Position numbers and translations under genes: made by a program
Notes under the pieces: generated by a model
The model's database searches: none
What the model was told of the DNA's origin: nothing
The model's input: the letters and a program-made list of their open reading frames with translations, nothing else
Source: Bacteroidia bacterium
Lineage (GTDB): Bacteria; Bacteroidota; Bacteroidia; Flavobacteriales; Flavobacteriaceae
Length of the DNA: 64,000 nucleotides
Reading direction: 5' to 3'
NCBI GenBank assembly: GCA_030427585.1
Contig: JAUIBW010000010.1
Location: 95,332 to 159,331 of the forward strand
Shown here: positions 16,941-25,960 of the stretch, in pieces
How positions within the stretch are numbered: position 1 is the first letter of the stretch
How the letters are laid out: every line of letters starts with the position of its first letter

Positions 16941-18386
16941 TCATTCTACATACAATGTATCGGCTTTCATTTCTTTAGTAATCCATTCTCGTAATTTGTT
17001 TACTCTAATATCATTAAGACTATCAGATACCTGAAATTTCCACTTAGGGAAGATAACTTGCACAGTATCTACTTTTAAGAAATTAGATTTTTGCACCTCG
17101 CCGTACCCTAGCTCTGCTAGGTCTGGGAATCTTATTTTTGCATCTTTGGCTATACTTGCATATGGCATTACAGTGACCGGAATCACCTTATTTGCTTCCT
17201 TAAGTTGAGTTTCCAGACCAGCTATCTTAATCTTAAGGTCTTCAATTTCATCCAGAAGCTTATCATTTTCTTTTTCTACACGATTTAACTGCACTATAGA
17301 CCTATCATATGCTTTGGATATCTGGTCAATACCTCTCGACTTATTACCATTTATTGCCAACGTAAAATCACTAATACTTGTATACTTTTTAATTTCATTT
17401 TGCAAATCACTTACGGTTGCCTCATTAATCTCTCCATCAAAATATAATTTTATAGATTCATTATTATAATCATAGAAATCTTTTCTAAGGTATAAGTTTT
17501 CATTAGCATCAATTTCATTAGCTTTAAATGCTTTATAATCCCGTTCTGCATTACTTTCATTAAGAGTTACATAAAATGTATAACTCGCAGGTATCATTAC
17601 CAATATTGCCAGTAAAGAGGCAAGTCGTGCTATACGCTTTCTTTTTGCGGAATTAGCATATCGCAACATCGGAAAACGTAATAATTTAGAAACGATAAAT
17701 GTAGATAATGCAATAAATGTAGCATTAATAGAAAACAAATACAGCGCTCCAAGGGCATACTCTAATTTCCACTCTGCAATACCATATCCTACCGTACATA
17801 GTGGTGGCATTAATGCAGTAGCAATAGCTACTCCCGCTATAGCATTAGGCATTGTTCCTTTTTTAGATTTGGCGACAATTAGTGCCAAACCTCCAAAAAC
17901 TGCGACTAATACATCCAGGATAGTAGGTGCCGTCCTAGATTCTAACTCGGGAGTTAATTCTGTTAAAGGAGAAACCCAAAAATATAATGTAGCAGCAAGA
18001 ACACTTAGACCTACCATTACCCCCAGATTGACCAGAGATCTTTTTAATGTGTCAATATCATTAATAGCGATAGATAATCCAACTCCAACAATTGGTCCCA
18101 TTAACGGAGAAATTAACATCGCTCCTATTACTACTGCCGTAGAACTTACATTAAGACCAATAGACGCTACAAATACCGAAAAAATAAGAATCCAGGCATT
18201 ATGCCCTTTAAAAGGGATATCATTTTTAACATCCTCTATTGTTTGATCTTTATCTGTCTCTGATCTTATGTCTAATAGTTCTCTAACAAATGTATTAGCA
18301 CTGGCAAAAAGGCCTTTGGCATCTCTCTTTACTGTTTCTGCCATCTCGTCCTGATCAGGAACAGGTTGATTTGTGTTTTCTGTCAT
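16941..18386 (-). CDS. DUF389 membrane protein (TIGR00341-like)
   Basis: 481 residues. After a charged N-terminus come about six membrane segments, with the DUF389 core NAWILIFSVFVASIGLNVSS, GAMLISPLMGPIVGVGLSIA and GVAIATALMPPLCTVGYG. The last ~200 residues lie outside the membrane and include a coiled coil (EDLKIKIAGLETQLKEANK), an addition not found in short DUF389 proteins. Function is unknown; transport or sensing is a guess. It is 6 bp after the guanylyltransferase gene in the same unit. Confidence 0.82.
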   Translation of the reverse strand: MTENTNQPVPDQDEMAETVKRDAKGLFASANTFVRELLDIRSETDKDQTIEDVKNDIPFKGHNAWILIFSVFVASIGLNVSSTAVVIGAMLISPLMGPIVGVGLSIAINDIDTLKRSLVNLGVMVGLSVLAATLYFWVSPLTELTPELESRTAPTILDVLVAVFGGLALIVAKSKKGTMPNAIAGVAIATALMPPLCTVGYGIAEWKLEYALGALYLFSINATFIALSTFIVSKLLRFPMLRYANSAKRKRIARLASLLAILVMIPASYTFYVTLNESNAERDYKAFKANEIDANENLYLRKDFYDYNNESIKLYFDGEINEATVSDLQNEIKKYTSISDFTLAINGNKSRGIDQISKAYDRSIVQLNRVEKENDKLLDEIEDLKIKIAGLETQLKEANKVIPVTVMPYASIAKDAKIRFPDLAELGYGEVQKSNFLKVDTVQVIFPKWKFQVSDSLNDIRVNKLREWITKEMKADTLYVE

Positions 18387-18392
18387 TGTACT

Positions 18393-19478
18393 TTATCCGT
18401 ATTGTTCTCCGTAGGTTTCTTTTACTTTATTAAGCACCTTTTTAATATCCTGTTCTTTCTTTTTGGGATAAATCAAAAGTACTTCTTCTTTATCTATAAT
18501 GATATAATCTTTAAGTCCGTCGACTATCACAATTTTATCACCAGATGTTCTAATCATATTACCAGAGGCATCTTCGGGTAATACTCTCGCATTAACTACA
18601 GCATTACCAGATTCTGTTTTATCTAATTTATCATATAACGACCCCCAGGTCCCTAGGTCATTCCAATCAAAAGTTGCCGGAAGCACATATACATTATCTG
18701 CTTTCTCCAAAATAGCATAATCGATAGATATATTCTCTGCCAGCGGGTATTTTTTTTGTATAAAATCGTTCTCCTGCATTGTATTATAGACAACTGACCC
18801 TTTTTCGAATAAAGCAGTCATTTGCTGCTGAAATTTTGCAAAAGCAGTTATAATACTTTGTACACTCCAGATAAAGATCCCGGCATTCCATAAAAAATTT
18901 CCTTCACTTAAAAACTTTTTGGCAGTGTCATAATCTGGTTTCTCTGTAAACTGGGTTACTTTTTTCTTGGCTTCTTCACTTTCTTTATCATATTGAATAT
19001 AACCATATCCCGTATTAGGAAATGTGGGTTGAATTCCTAGGGTCATCAAAATATCATGTTCTAAACATGCAGTAAAACTATATTCTAGATTTGCTATAAA
19101 TGCATTTTCATCTTCGATCCAATGGTCACTAGGGGCAACTACCATTACTGCATCGGGGTTTTCCTTTTGAATCTTTAATGCTGCATACAGAATACATGGT
19201 GCCGTATTTCGCATTGCTGGTTCGGTTACTACCTGTCTTTGCTCTGCTTCTGGTAGTTGTTTTAAAACCAAATCATTATATCGCTCGTTGGTAAGAATAA
19301 ATATATTTTCTTTAGGAACAATCTTAGCCAGACGCAAAAATGTACGTTGGATCAGTGTTTCTCCTGTTCCTAACATATCGTGGAACTGTTTTGGAAACTC
19401 TGAAGTGCTCACAGGCCAAAACCTTGATCCTACTCCACCTGCCATCAATATTGCATAATAATTTTTGTTCATAATCAA
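18393..19478 (-). CDS. manC: Mannose-1-phosphate guanylyltransferase
   Basis: 361 residues; makes GDP-mannose from mannose-1-phosphate and GTP. The pyrophosphorylase signature LMAGGVGSRFWPVSTSEFPK is at residues ~12-31, VVAPSDHWI holds the metal site, and FTEKPDYDTAKKFL binds the sugar-phosphate. It lacks the C-terminal isomerase cupin of long ManC proteins. GDP-mannose feeds surface glycans. Its start overlaps the SprT-like gene by four bases. Confidence 0.88.
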   Translation of the reverse strand: MIMNKNYYAILMAGGVGSRFWPVSTSEFPKQFHDMLGTGETLIQRTFLRLAKIVPKENIFILTNERYNDLVLKQLPEAEQRQVVTEPAMRNTAPCILYAALKIQKENPDAVMVVAPSDHWIEDENAFIANLEYSFTACLEHDILMTLGIQPTFPNTGYGYIQYDKESEEAKKKVTQFTEKPDYDTAKKFLSEGNFLWNAGIFIWSVQSIITAFAKFQQQMTALFEKGSVVYNTMQENDFIQKKYPLAENISIDYAILEKADNVYVLPATFDWNDLGTWGSLYDKLDKTESGNAVVNARVLPEDASGNMIRTSGDKIVIVDGLKDYIIIDKEEVLLIYPKKKEQDIKKVLNKVKETYGEQYG

Positions 19479-20071
19479 TTTAATAATTCAACTTCTGCGT
19501 TTGGGTTAAAAAGGTAAATTCTGCCTGTATTGAGCTCTACGCATTCATAACGTTTTACTTTCTTATTACCTTTCTTAAAGACTTTTCCATTGTATAAACG
19601 GAAGACACTTCCGAGGGGTAACTCAAAGATATAATTTTTATCATTAGCGGGGTCATATTGTTTTAATGCTAATGATAATTTTTCATCGGTATCACTACTA
19701 GCTCTTGGATTTTTAAAATGATGTGCTATAACAGGTAATAATTTAACTGGGAATACTTCGGGATTAATATAGGGCAGCATTAATTGCTGAAAGGTTCTTT
19801 TCCATTCTATCCCATGTGGTTTTATATAACGCCCATACTTTTCAAAAGCTACGAGATGTGCTATTTCATGAATCAACGTAATGAGAAAACGATATCTATT
19901 AAGAGAAGCATTTACGGTAATCTGGTGTCTCCCGTCTGGCATTTTACGATAATCTCCATGTCGCGTAACTCTTTCATTTACGATTTTAAGGTGTACATTG
20001 CATTTTATGATAAGATCAAACACCTTATCTACAGATCGTTCTGGAATATATTTCCTTAATATTTCTTTCAA
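19475..20071 (-). CDS. SprT-like zinc metalloprotease-domain protein
   Basis: 198 residues. The zinc motif HEIAH is at residues 68-72, followed by the third ligand region KPHGIEWKRTFQ, as in SprT/Spartan-like domains. The C-terminal ~60 residues form a small beta domain (YECVELNTGRIYLFNP) in place of the usual zinc ribbon. Such proteins may cut DNA-bound proteins; the bacterial role is poorly known. First gene of a unit with manC and the DUF389 gene. Confidence 0.82.
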   Translation of the reverse strand: MKEILRKYIPERSVDKVFDLIIKCNVHLKIVNERVTRHGDYRKMPDGRHQITVNASLNRYRFLITLIHEIAHLVAFEKYGRYIKPHGIEWKRTFQQLMLPYINPEVFPVKLLPVIAHHFKNPRASSDTDEKLSLALKQYDPANDKNYIFELPLGSVFRLYNGKVFKKGNKKVKRYECVELNTGRIYLFNPNAEVELLN

Positions 20072-20114
20072 ATGCTCAAAATTATTAATCTTCCTTTTAC
20101 TTGCGCAAAATACA

Positions 20115-20147
20115 AAATTAAGCGCACGAGAATAGCACGCTTAATTT
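20115..20147 (-). terminator. Terminator after the DUF4349 gene
   Basis: A 10-bp stem AAATTAAGCG (20115-20124) with CGCTTAATTT (20138-20147); on the minus strand it is followed by TTTTGTATTTTG. It separates the DUF4349 gene from the sprT-manC unit. Confidence 0.7.
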
Positions 20148-20155
20148 AATATTTT

Positions 20156-21043
20156 TCACTTTCTTATCCATTTAAAATACACAAAGATTACACCTCCTAA
20201 TACTAGTAGTGGCCAGATATAAAACAATAGCAATGTTAGGTTTTCTATAATCGACCAACCAAAAGATAATCCATGTTTTGCTTTGTCTAAAAAATGAGGT
20301 TTGTACCCTGCAGGTTCATCTTTTGGAATTATAGTTTGGTATACATCTACCTGGATCGTACTATAAGACACTTTATTGCTTAAATATTTTAATCTTCCTT
20401 GAGCAGATTCAATTTCTTCCTGAAGCAAACTAAGCTTTTCTTCGGTCTTCAAAATATCTTCTACTGTTTTAGCTTTTGTTCTTAAAATGGTTTCATAACG
20501 CTCTTTTACATCCAACTTTGTTTGTAATCGTGATGTAATATCAATATATTCTTTGGTTACATCTACTGTAGATATGTTTTTATAATCCACAAATTCTGCC
20601 AACCCACAAACACTATCCAAAACAGTATCAAACTGGTCTTGAGGAATTCTGATCGTAAAACGATTTTCTTTAGTATAATTTGTATTTGTAAATCGCTCAT
20701 CAGAAATATATCCTTGATATTGTAAAGCAATTTTTTTAGCCAATACCGTTGCCTCTTCAACATCTTTCACTTTGATTTTACAATTAGCATTCTTAATAAT
20801 CTTTAGTGTAGTGTCTATATTGTCTTTTTTAGTTTTCATTCTATCATTATCTAGTAGTGTAGCTTCTTTTGTTTGTTTTCCAGATTCAATACTTGACAAT
20901 ACAGGAGTTTCTCCTGTATCTTCGAGCATAATATGTTCTGATTCTAATGCATATTTGTTTTCACTATTCGCACAAGAATATCCTAATAAGGCAACTCCAA
21001 TTAAAATTATTATTCTGCTTATTTTAAATTTGTTCGTTTTCAT
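20156..21043 (-). CDS. DUF4349 lipoprotein
   Basis: 295 residues. A lipoprotein signal ends in LLGYSCANS. The middle (residues ~80-245) is the DUF4349 domain with a long coiled coil (TVEDILKTEEKLSLLQEEIE). One membrane segment at the C-terminus (LLLFYIWPLLVLGGVIFVYF) ends in a basic tail. This is the usual layout of the family, of unknown role in the envelope. Confidence 0.85.
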   Translation of the reverse strand: MKTNKFKISRIIILIGVALLGYSCANSENKYALESEHIMLEDTGETPVLSSIESGKQTKEATLLDNDRMKTKKDNIDTTLKIIKNANCKIKVKDVEEATVLAKKIALQYQGYISDERFTNTNYTKENRFTIRIPQDQFDTVLDSVCGLAEFVDYKNISTVDVTKEYIDITSRLQTKLDVKERYETILRTKAKTVEDILKTEEKLSLLQEEIESAQGRLKYLSNKVSYSTIQVDVYQTIIPKDEPAGYKPHFLDKAKHGLSFGWSIIENLTLLLFYIWPLLVLGGVIFVYFKWIRK

Positions 21044-21169
21044 TTTTATATTTTTTATCTTGTTAAACTGAAAACAAACTTAAAAGCTAACTTTATTTAT
21101 CAATTGTAGAATACTTGTAGAGGGATTGTAAAATATTTTACAAAACACAAAAAAACTCATTATCAAAAC

Positions 21170-22084
21170 ATTACCACTATAACTTCTGAAGAAAAAATAT
21201 TATTCGATCTCCTTAAAAAAGCTGTTGCGCAACAGTTTCTAAAGGAGAATACTGCTTCGAGTTATGATATTTCTGAATGGAAAGGGCAGGATATTATATG
21301 GTTTCAAGAAGATTTACAAAAACAAGTAAAAGCTTCTATTAGCGAAAAATCTTTCTATAGTTATTTTAAAAATTCTTCAGAAAAATTACCTCGTATTGAC
21401 ATCCTTAATCTACTCTCACAGTATTGTGAATACAGAAACTGGAACGACTTTAAAAGTAATCATACCATTTCTTCAAACCCTGCAAAGACAATAGATATTC
21501 CTAAATGGTTTTGGATGGCGCCTTTAAGTCTAGGCATATTGATCCTCGTATACTTCTTAATTCCTAAACAGAACACCTTTAGTTTTTGTTTTATCGATCA
21601 GGATAGAAATCGACCTATTACTAAGGTTCCTATTGATATTATCATACTAAACGATGAAGAATCTCCTTTTTATTCAAAAAGTGATAGTACCGGTTGTTTT
21701 ACCTGGAAAACCAAAGATGATTTTATTCGTTTTGTAGTTCAGTCTCCTTACCATAAGACCGATACTATATATAGAATAGCCTCTTCTGATCGTCGTGAGG
21801 ATGTACATATCAAAACAGATGATTATGCCTTAATGCTTCATTATTATGCTAATGGAAAAGTTAATGATTGGAAAAACAGACGAAAAGAATTATCTAGAAT
21901 AATTGCTAATGACGCCACCATTTTTCAGATACTACCGCAGCGATTAGGTATTGAAATGTATGCCAAAGATGAATTTATAAATAAACTAACCACACCAACA
22001 CAAAGCCTAAAAAATATTGAGATTATAGAGTCCCGAAGATTAAATGGACAAATTGTTAAACTAAAGTTCAGGATCAAATCATGA
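21170..22084 (+). CDS. Membrane protein with N-terminal cytoplasmic domain; start codon probably ATT
   Basis: The first ATG in this frame is at 21515, but the frame is open and protein-like from about 21170 (TSEEKILFDLLKKAVAQQFL, then SEKSFYSYFKN and LPRIDILNLLSQYCEYRNW). That segment resembles an N-terminal domain found on many Bacteroidota membrane proteins. The stretch from 21110 has no in-frame ATG, GTG or TTG; ATT at 21170 (then ACC ACT ATA ACT TCT GAA) is the best placed start. A membrane segment (FWMAPLSLGILILVYFLI) follows at residues ~113-130, then a periplasmic ~170-residue part. Function unknown. The exact start is uncertain, and a lost ATG is possible. Confidence 0.6.
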   Translation: MTTITSEEKILFDLLKKAVAQQFLKENTASSYDISEWKGQDIIWFQEDLQKQVKASISEKSFYSYFKNSSEKLPRIDILNLLSQYCEYRNWNDFKSNHTISSNPAKTIDIPKWFWMAPLSLGILILVYFLIPKQNTFSFCFIDQDRNRPITKVPIDIIILNDEESPFYSKSDSTGCFTWKTKDDFIRFVVQSPYHKTDTIYRIASSDRREDVHIKTDDYALMLHYYANGKVNDWKNRRKELSRIIANDATIFQILPQRLGIEMYAKDEFINKLTTPTQSLKNIEIIESRRLNGQIVKLKFRIKS

Positions 22085-22166
22085 AAGCCCATAATGGGCA
22101 CTTAATAAAACATTACCAACCAAAATAAATCAAGTTTAACAGCAATGGTTTATAAAATTTACATAG

Positions 22167-22628
22167 ATGAAAAGATTGATATACATCATAATAGTGTTTT
22201 TATTCTTATTAGGTTGCGCCAATAATACGTCTAAATCTATGGAAATGGATACTGTAGAGAGTTTTGAAAAAGTAGAAGAACAATCTGATCTTTCTGAAGA
22301 CGATGCTTACACTCTTATTATTACTCAAAAACTACAGGAATATCTAGACAAAAAAACATTAGCCAAGACCAATCCCGATTTTACTATCGATACAAATAAA
22401 AATGAATTCCTCTCTACAGAAGAAGGGGCACAGCTTAAACATATTAATTTTATTACTCCTTTTGAAACGGTTTCAGATTCGGTAAAAAAAGTAACAACAC
22501 AAGTTGTTCTTGAACACCAAACGGATACTATTATTACATTGATCAAAACATCTACGATTACTATTGACAACGAAGTTTTTAAAACCCATAAAATAGAGTT
22601 CGAAAAAACAGAAGGTGTACAAAATTAA
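22167..22628 (+). CDS. Small lipoprotein of unknown function
   Basis: 153 residues with a clear lipoprotein signal (IIVFLFLLGCANNTSK, Cys at ~17). The mature part is acidic and repeats Thr-rich beta-like stretches (VTTQVVLEHQTDTIITLIKT). No family recognised. It follows the preceding membrane protein gene by 82 bp and may be expressed with it. A hairpin terminator follows. Confidence 0.7.
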   Translation: MKRLIYIIIVFLFLLGCANNTSKSMEMDTVESFEKVEEQSDLSEDDAYTLIITQKLQEYLDKKTLAKTNPDFTIDTNKNEFLSTEEGAQLKHINFITPFETVSDSVKKVTTQVVLEHQTDTIITLIKTSTITIDNEVFKTHKIEFEKTEGVQN

Positions 22629-22630
22629 TA

Positions 22631-22668
22631 AAGCCATTGATTTAAGGGTATAATCAATGGCTTTTCTA
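22631..22668 (+). terminator. Bidirectional terminator after the small lipoprotein gene
   Basis: 12-bp perfect stem AAGCCATTGATT (22631-22642) with AATCAATGGCTT (22652-22663), then T's. It lies between convergent genes and can serve both. Confidence 0.8.
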
Positions 22669-22709
22669 ATTCTATTTACAATATCAAAGATATAGTAGAT
22701 CAAAACTGT

Positions 22710-23501
22710 TTACCAAGCCCAAACTTTGTATGATGATACTTTATCATTCCATGATTTTTTCCAGAACCACCATCCCGATAAAGTATAATTTCTTAAATCA
22801 TTTGCTCCGGCAGCAGTTTGATAATATGGAGAATAAAAATTCAAGGTTCTACCGTTATAACAACTATGTTGATATAATCTTACATATGCTCTTCTTCCCC
22901 ACGGTTTAGTGAGTCTAAGAGAAGACATATGGTCATTGTACCCTCCCAAATTCCAATCTTTGTAATAGTATTTATTAGTTCTTCGTATACCTGTCATTTC
23001 TGTAACATAGTTAATATGATAATAGAAATAAAAGGTTCCGGTACCATTAATAGACCCATCAACACAAGCTCCTTTTGTTCCTCGCTGTTCTGATCTTTCT
23101 TTAGGAAAATCTCCTGCTAGTTTAGCTATATATTCATCTACCTCATCATTAGTATTAAAAACTTTTACATTAATGGTTGTTTCTCCTTCTTTTTGATCTT
23201 CAAAAAACAATCCTTGAGGAGCATCTTTTTTTCCAAAAATACGTTCTGCCATTTGCACATCTCCATCTACTTTTACTATTTCAGATTCCTTGGTATCTAA
23301 AACATAAAGGACTTTAAATTTTTCCCCGTAATAATCATAATTGTGCACGATTTCTACAATTCCTCGTTCGGGAGCTTTATTCTGAAGATCTTTAGTTGAT
23401 TCTACACCAGATTCTTCGATAGTTAATTCGTCTTTATTACAACTTGTAAAGACAAAAAGCATCATAACTAACACTGCACAGAGTTTAATAATTAGTTTCA
23501 T
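22710..23501 (-). CDS. Lipoprotein with C-terminal beta/gamma-crystallin-like domain
   Basis: 263 residues. A lipoprotein signal ends in LFVFTSCNKDE. Residues ~40-135 are an acidic region of no known family. The last ~85 residues read SSLRLTKPWGRRAYVRLYQH, then CYNGRTLNFYS and NDKVSSYKVWAW. These match the Greek-key pattern of beta/gamma-crystallins, where a Tyr/Trp corner and the end signature DKVSS(Y/V)KV are common. Such domains often bind calcium or stabilise surface proteins. The role is unknown. A short frame ends just upstream, with an overlap-like spacing (TAA, 3 bases, ATG). Confidence 0.72.
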   Translation of the reverse strand: MKLIIKLCAVLVMMLFVFTSCNKDELTIEESGVESTKDLQNKAPERGIVEIVHNYDYYGEKFKVLYVLDTKESEIVKVDGDVQMAERIFGKKDAPQGLFFEDQKEGETTINVKVFNTNDEVDEYIAKLAGDFPKERSEQRGTKGACVDGSINGTGTFYFYYHINYVTEMTGIRRTNKYYYKDWNLGGYNDHMSSLRLTKPWGRRAYVRLYQHSCYNGRTLNFYSPYYQTAAGANDLRNYTLSGWWFWKKSWNDKVSSYKVWAW

Positions 23502-23504
23502 TTT

Positions 23505-23705
23505 TTATGGTTTTAAGATTCCTACTCTATTTAAGGCTTTTCGGAGTTCGCCTATAGTTTTGGTTAGGGTGCTATTAATCATTTTTGGCGCCTTTAAAAC
23601 TCTTAATAGCATATGTAAATGTATTCTTTTTCCTTTGAGTAAAAAGGGGGAAATATCCCCTTTTTCACAAAAGAATACCTTACACATTATATGCATATCC
23701 ATCAA
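23505..23705 (-). CDS. Possible small upstream gene, unknown
   Basis: 66 codons, ending 3 bases before the crystallin-like lipoprotein start. The C-terminal third (MINSTLTKTIGELRKALNRV) is helical and protein-like; the N-terminal half is read from a GC-paired hairpin (23641-23665) and looks less real. It may be a small coupled gene, a decayed fragment or chance. No family recognised. Confidence 0.25.
   Translation of the reverse strand: MMDMHIMCKVFFCEKGDISPFLLKGKRIHLHMLLRVLKAPKMINSTLTKTIGELRKALNRVGILKP
23641..23665. terminator. Hairpin with A and T flanks
   Basis: AAAAAGGGG (23641-23649) pairs with CCCCTTTTT (23657-23665) around a 7-base loop. It has the form of a two-way terminator, but no gene clearly ends here. 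Confidence 0.45.
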
Positions 23706-23757
23706 AACAGATAATGGTTACCCATTACATATCTAATGAATAACCATTATCTGTTTT
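23704..23757. terminator. Long hairpin between two promoterless stretches
   Basis: A perfect 17-bp inverted repeat AAAACAGATAATGGTTA (23704-23720) and its complement (23741-23757), 20-base loop. T-rich on both exits. With the hairpin at 23641 it fills the 383-bp gap between the lipoprotein and the peptide gene (23502-23884), in which I see no other gene. Confidence 0.5.
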
Positions 23758-23884
23758 ATTAAAAAATCAACTATTGCTTCTAGTCATAAAAGTACAAGGA
23801 AGAGTGTGTTTTTTGTAGCATTTTAATAATAAATGAAATATACATTTGAAATAGAACAATTTATTAATCTTTAAATCATAAATC

Positions 23885-24073
23885 ATGTTAAACAAAATTC
23901 TAAATTTAAATGGTAAAACACTTAACAAAAGCGAACAAAAACTAATTAACGGGGGAGAAATACAATTCCCTATAGGCTGCAGAACAAGAGCAGATTGCAT
24001 AAGAGTGACAGGGGAGTTTGACTGGGATTGTTCTCGCAGAATTGGAGGATCAGGAATTTGCGTACCTCTATAG
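23885..24073 (+). CDS. Double-glycine leader peptide precursor (RiPP- or bacteriocin-like)
   Basis: 62 residues. The leader MLNKILNLNGKTLNKSEQKL plus INGG matches the style of Bacteroidota natural-product precursors, where a short amphipathic leader ends in a GG cut site (residues 23-24). The 38-residue core starts EIQFPIGC and has four Cys (positions 32, 38, 49, 59) and a Gly-rich tail; it could be disulfide-bonded or modified. A strong terminator follows, so it is a free-standing gene. No modifying enzyme or C39 peptidase-transporter is nearby. The match is by motif, not by a known family member. Confidence 0.72.
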   Translation: MLNKILNLNGKTLNKSEQKLINGGEIQFPIGCRTRADCIRVTGEFDWDCSRRIGGSGICVPL

Positions 24074-24137
24074 AGGTATCATCTATGATTCTTTACTTAT
24101 CTATATCAAAACATTAAAGTGTTTTTGCATTAGAATT

Positions 24138-24180
24138 TATCCGGATTATGTACTTCAAACCATAATCCGGATATCTTTTT
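24138..24180 (+). terminator. Terminator after the leader-peptide gene
   Basis: 13-bp perfect stem TATCCGGATTATG (24138-24150) with CATAATCCGGATA (24161-24173), then TCTTTTT. It supports the small gene as a real transcription unit. Confidence 0.85.
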
Positions 24181-24217
24181 CTGAGTTCTTATGTATTTCA
24201 GAGCTATATAATAATTT

Positions 24218-24898
24218 TTAAGGTGTACTACTAGACACCTGAAGGACTTTTCCGTTATAAAATTTATTTCCGGTTAAGGAGAATCCTTTTATATATTCTG
24301 CCATTTCTATAGCTGTTAAAGGCGCCTGATACCCGGGAAATGCTTCTTCCAGCATTTCGGTCTGCACAGCTCCAAGAGCAAGAACATTAAAACCAATACC
24401 ACTTTCTTTATATTCTTCTGCCAATAGCTCGTTTAAGGTAATCACTGCACCTTTGCTAGAACTATAAGCGGCTAACCCAGGAAATTTCATACTTCCTTGT
24501 ATCCCTCCCATACTACTCACTGTAACTACATGACTACCGGGTTTCATATGTGGTAAAGTCAAACGAGTAATTTCTGCTACTCCAAAAACATTTACCTTAT
24601 ACACTTCTTCAAAATCCTGAGTAGAGATTTCACCAAAAGGTTTATTTAGTAATTTACCGGCGTTATTGATCAAAATATCTACCTGTTTCCAAGTAGAAGA
24701 GATATAGCTACTCATCTTTTCAAGATCTTTGGGGTTACAGATATCAAAAGAAAATGTATGTATATTTTTATGTTGAAGAACATCGATAGGTTTTTCATTC
24801 CTCGATAATGCCAACACCTGATGACCTTCGTCGGCAAATAGTTTTGCCATTTCATACCCAATACCCCTACTTGCGCCTGTTATGATAATATTTTTCAT
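24218..24898 (-). CDS. Short-chain dehydrogenase/reductase (SDR)
   Basis: 226 residues. NAD(P) motif TGASRGIGYEMAKLF at residues ~7-21, LINNAGKL, the serine in VVTVSSMGG and the YSSSK catalytic pair. It lacks the long C-terminal part of classical SDRs, ending at VLQVSSSTP. Substrate unknown. It faces the peptide gene tail to tail. Confidence 0.86.
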   Translation of the reverse strand: MKNIIITGASRGIGYEMAKLFADEGHQVLALSRNEKPIDVLQHKNIHTFSFDICNPKDLEKMSSYISSTWKQVDILINNAGKLLNKPFGEISTQDFEEVYKVNVFGVAEITRLTLPHMKPGSHVVTVSSMGGIQGSMKFPGLAAYSSSKGAVITLNELLAEEYKESGIGFNVLALGAVQTEMLEEAFPGYQAPLTAIEMAEYIKGFSLTGNKFYNGKVLQVSSSTP

Positions 24899-24964
24899 TC
24901 TTCGCTAAAATTAAGTCATATGAAAAATCGTATATTTTTTGACTTTTCAGACCATCTCTTTTTA

Positions 24965-25936
24965 TTAATTTAACTTAATTTCTTTATCCGATGTATTTGC
25001 CATTTTTGTAAGTACAGGAAAGCAGCTATTAATAAGTTCTGCCATAAACTCAAAATTCATTTCAGATATTTCATCATCTACATGGTGGTAATAGTCATAG
25101 TTAGTAAAATCGAAAGTAGAAATGGTCTGACATGGCACTTTAAATTGCTCATAGAACGGATAATTATCGCTTCTTCTAAACAATTGAAATTCTTTGGCTT
25201 TTGGCAAATACCCTATCAGTTCTGAACCTGCATATTCATTCATTTTCTGAGCCATATTAGACATTTCATATCCTGTGATATAGGCTTTATATGGTTTATC
25301 ATTTAATGGCACTCCTATCATTTCAAAATTAACCATAGCATACACATTAATATTCTTTTCTTTTAACACCTCTGCCAGATGCGTCGATCCCAATAATCCT
25401 CTTTCTTCTGCGCCAAACAGCACAAAAAGAATACTACGTTTGTTATTTTTTAATCGAGCAAATTGTTTAGCCAGAGAAATTACCGCACTGCTTCCTGCTG
25501 CATTATCATTAGCACCATTAGCAATTACATCGCCATTAACTTCTTTTCCTGTACCTATATGATCAAAATGTGCTCCTACTATGATAAATTCTTTCGATAA
25601 TTCATCATCTGTACCTTTAAGAAACCCAACAACGTTATATGTTGCTGTTCCTTTTGCATCAAAAGCATCTCTATAGGTTTCAAAATAAGGTGCTATCTTA
25701 TTTTTTTTAAACTCTTCTTCAATAAATTTCGCGGCTTTTTCTAAACCTTCACTTCCGGTATCTCTTCCTTTTAGCTCATCACTAGCTAAAAAATTCATTA
25801 TAGCTGCAACATCAGAAACTTTAGTTTTTTCTGCAGAAGCATTTTCTACTGTTTTAGTTTGTGATTGAGCTATTGTTCCTTGCTTACAATTGATAAATAA
25901 AATCGAAATCAGGATGATTAATATGTTCTTTGTCAT
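24965..25936 (-). CDS. M28 family zinc aminopeptidase, lipoprotein
   Basis: 323 residues. The lipoprotein signal ends in LFINCKQG. The catalytic domain (residues ~40-310) has zinc ligands in GAHFDHIG, GANDNAAGSSAV (bridging Asp), the Glu pair in FGAEERGLLGS, and a late His in YYHHVDDE. It removes N-terminal residues from peptides outside the cytoplasm. It lies 80 bp past the pyruvate dehydrogenase E2 gene but after a terminator, so it is probably separate. Confidence 0.9.
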   Translation of the reverse strand: MTKNILIILISILFINCKQGTIAQSQTKTVENASAEKTKVSDVAAIMNFLASDELKGRDTGSEGLEKAAKFIEEEFKKNKIAPYFETYRDAFDAKGTATYNVVGFLKGTDDELSKEFIIVGAHFDHIGTGKEVNGDVIANGANDNAAGSSAVISLAKQFARLKNNKRSILFVLFGAEERGLLGSTHLAEVLKEKNINVYAMVNFEMIGVPLNDKPYKAYITGYEMSNMAQKMNEYAGSELIGYLPKAKEFQLFRRSDNYPFYEQFKVPCQTISTFDFTNYDYYHHVDDEISEMNFEFMAELINSCFPVLTKMANTSDKEIKLN

Positions 25937-25960
25937 AAAAATATGTTTTGGATAAAGTTA

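Noticed and set aside
23767..24000. A 77-codon minus-strand frame opposite the leader-peptide gene
   Set aside because: It is antisense to the peptide gene, has no start context, and the plus-strand gene has its own terminator.
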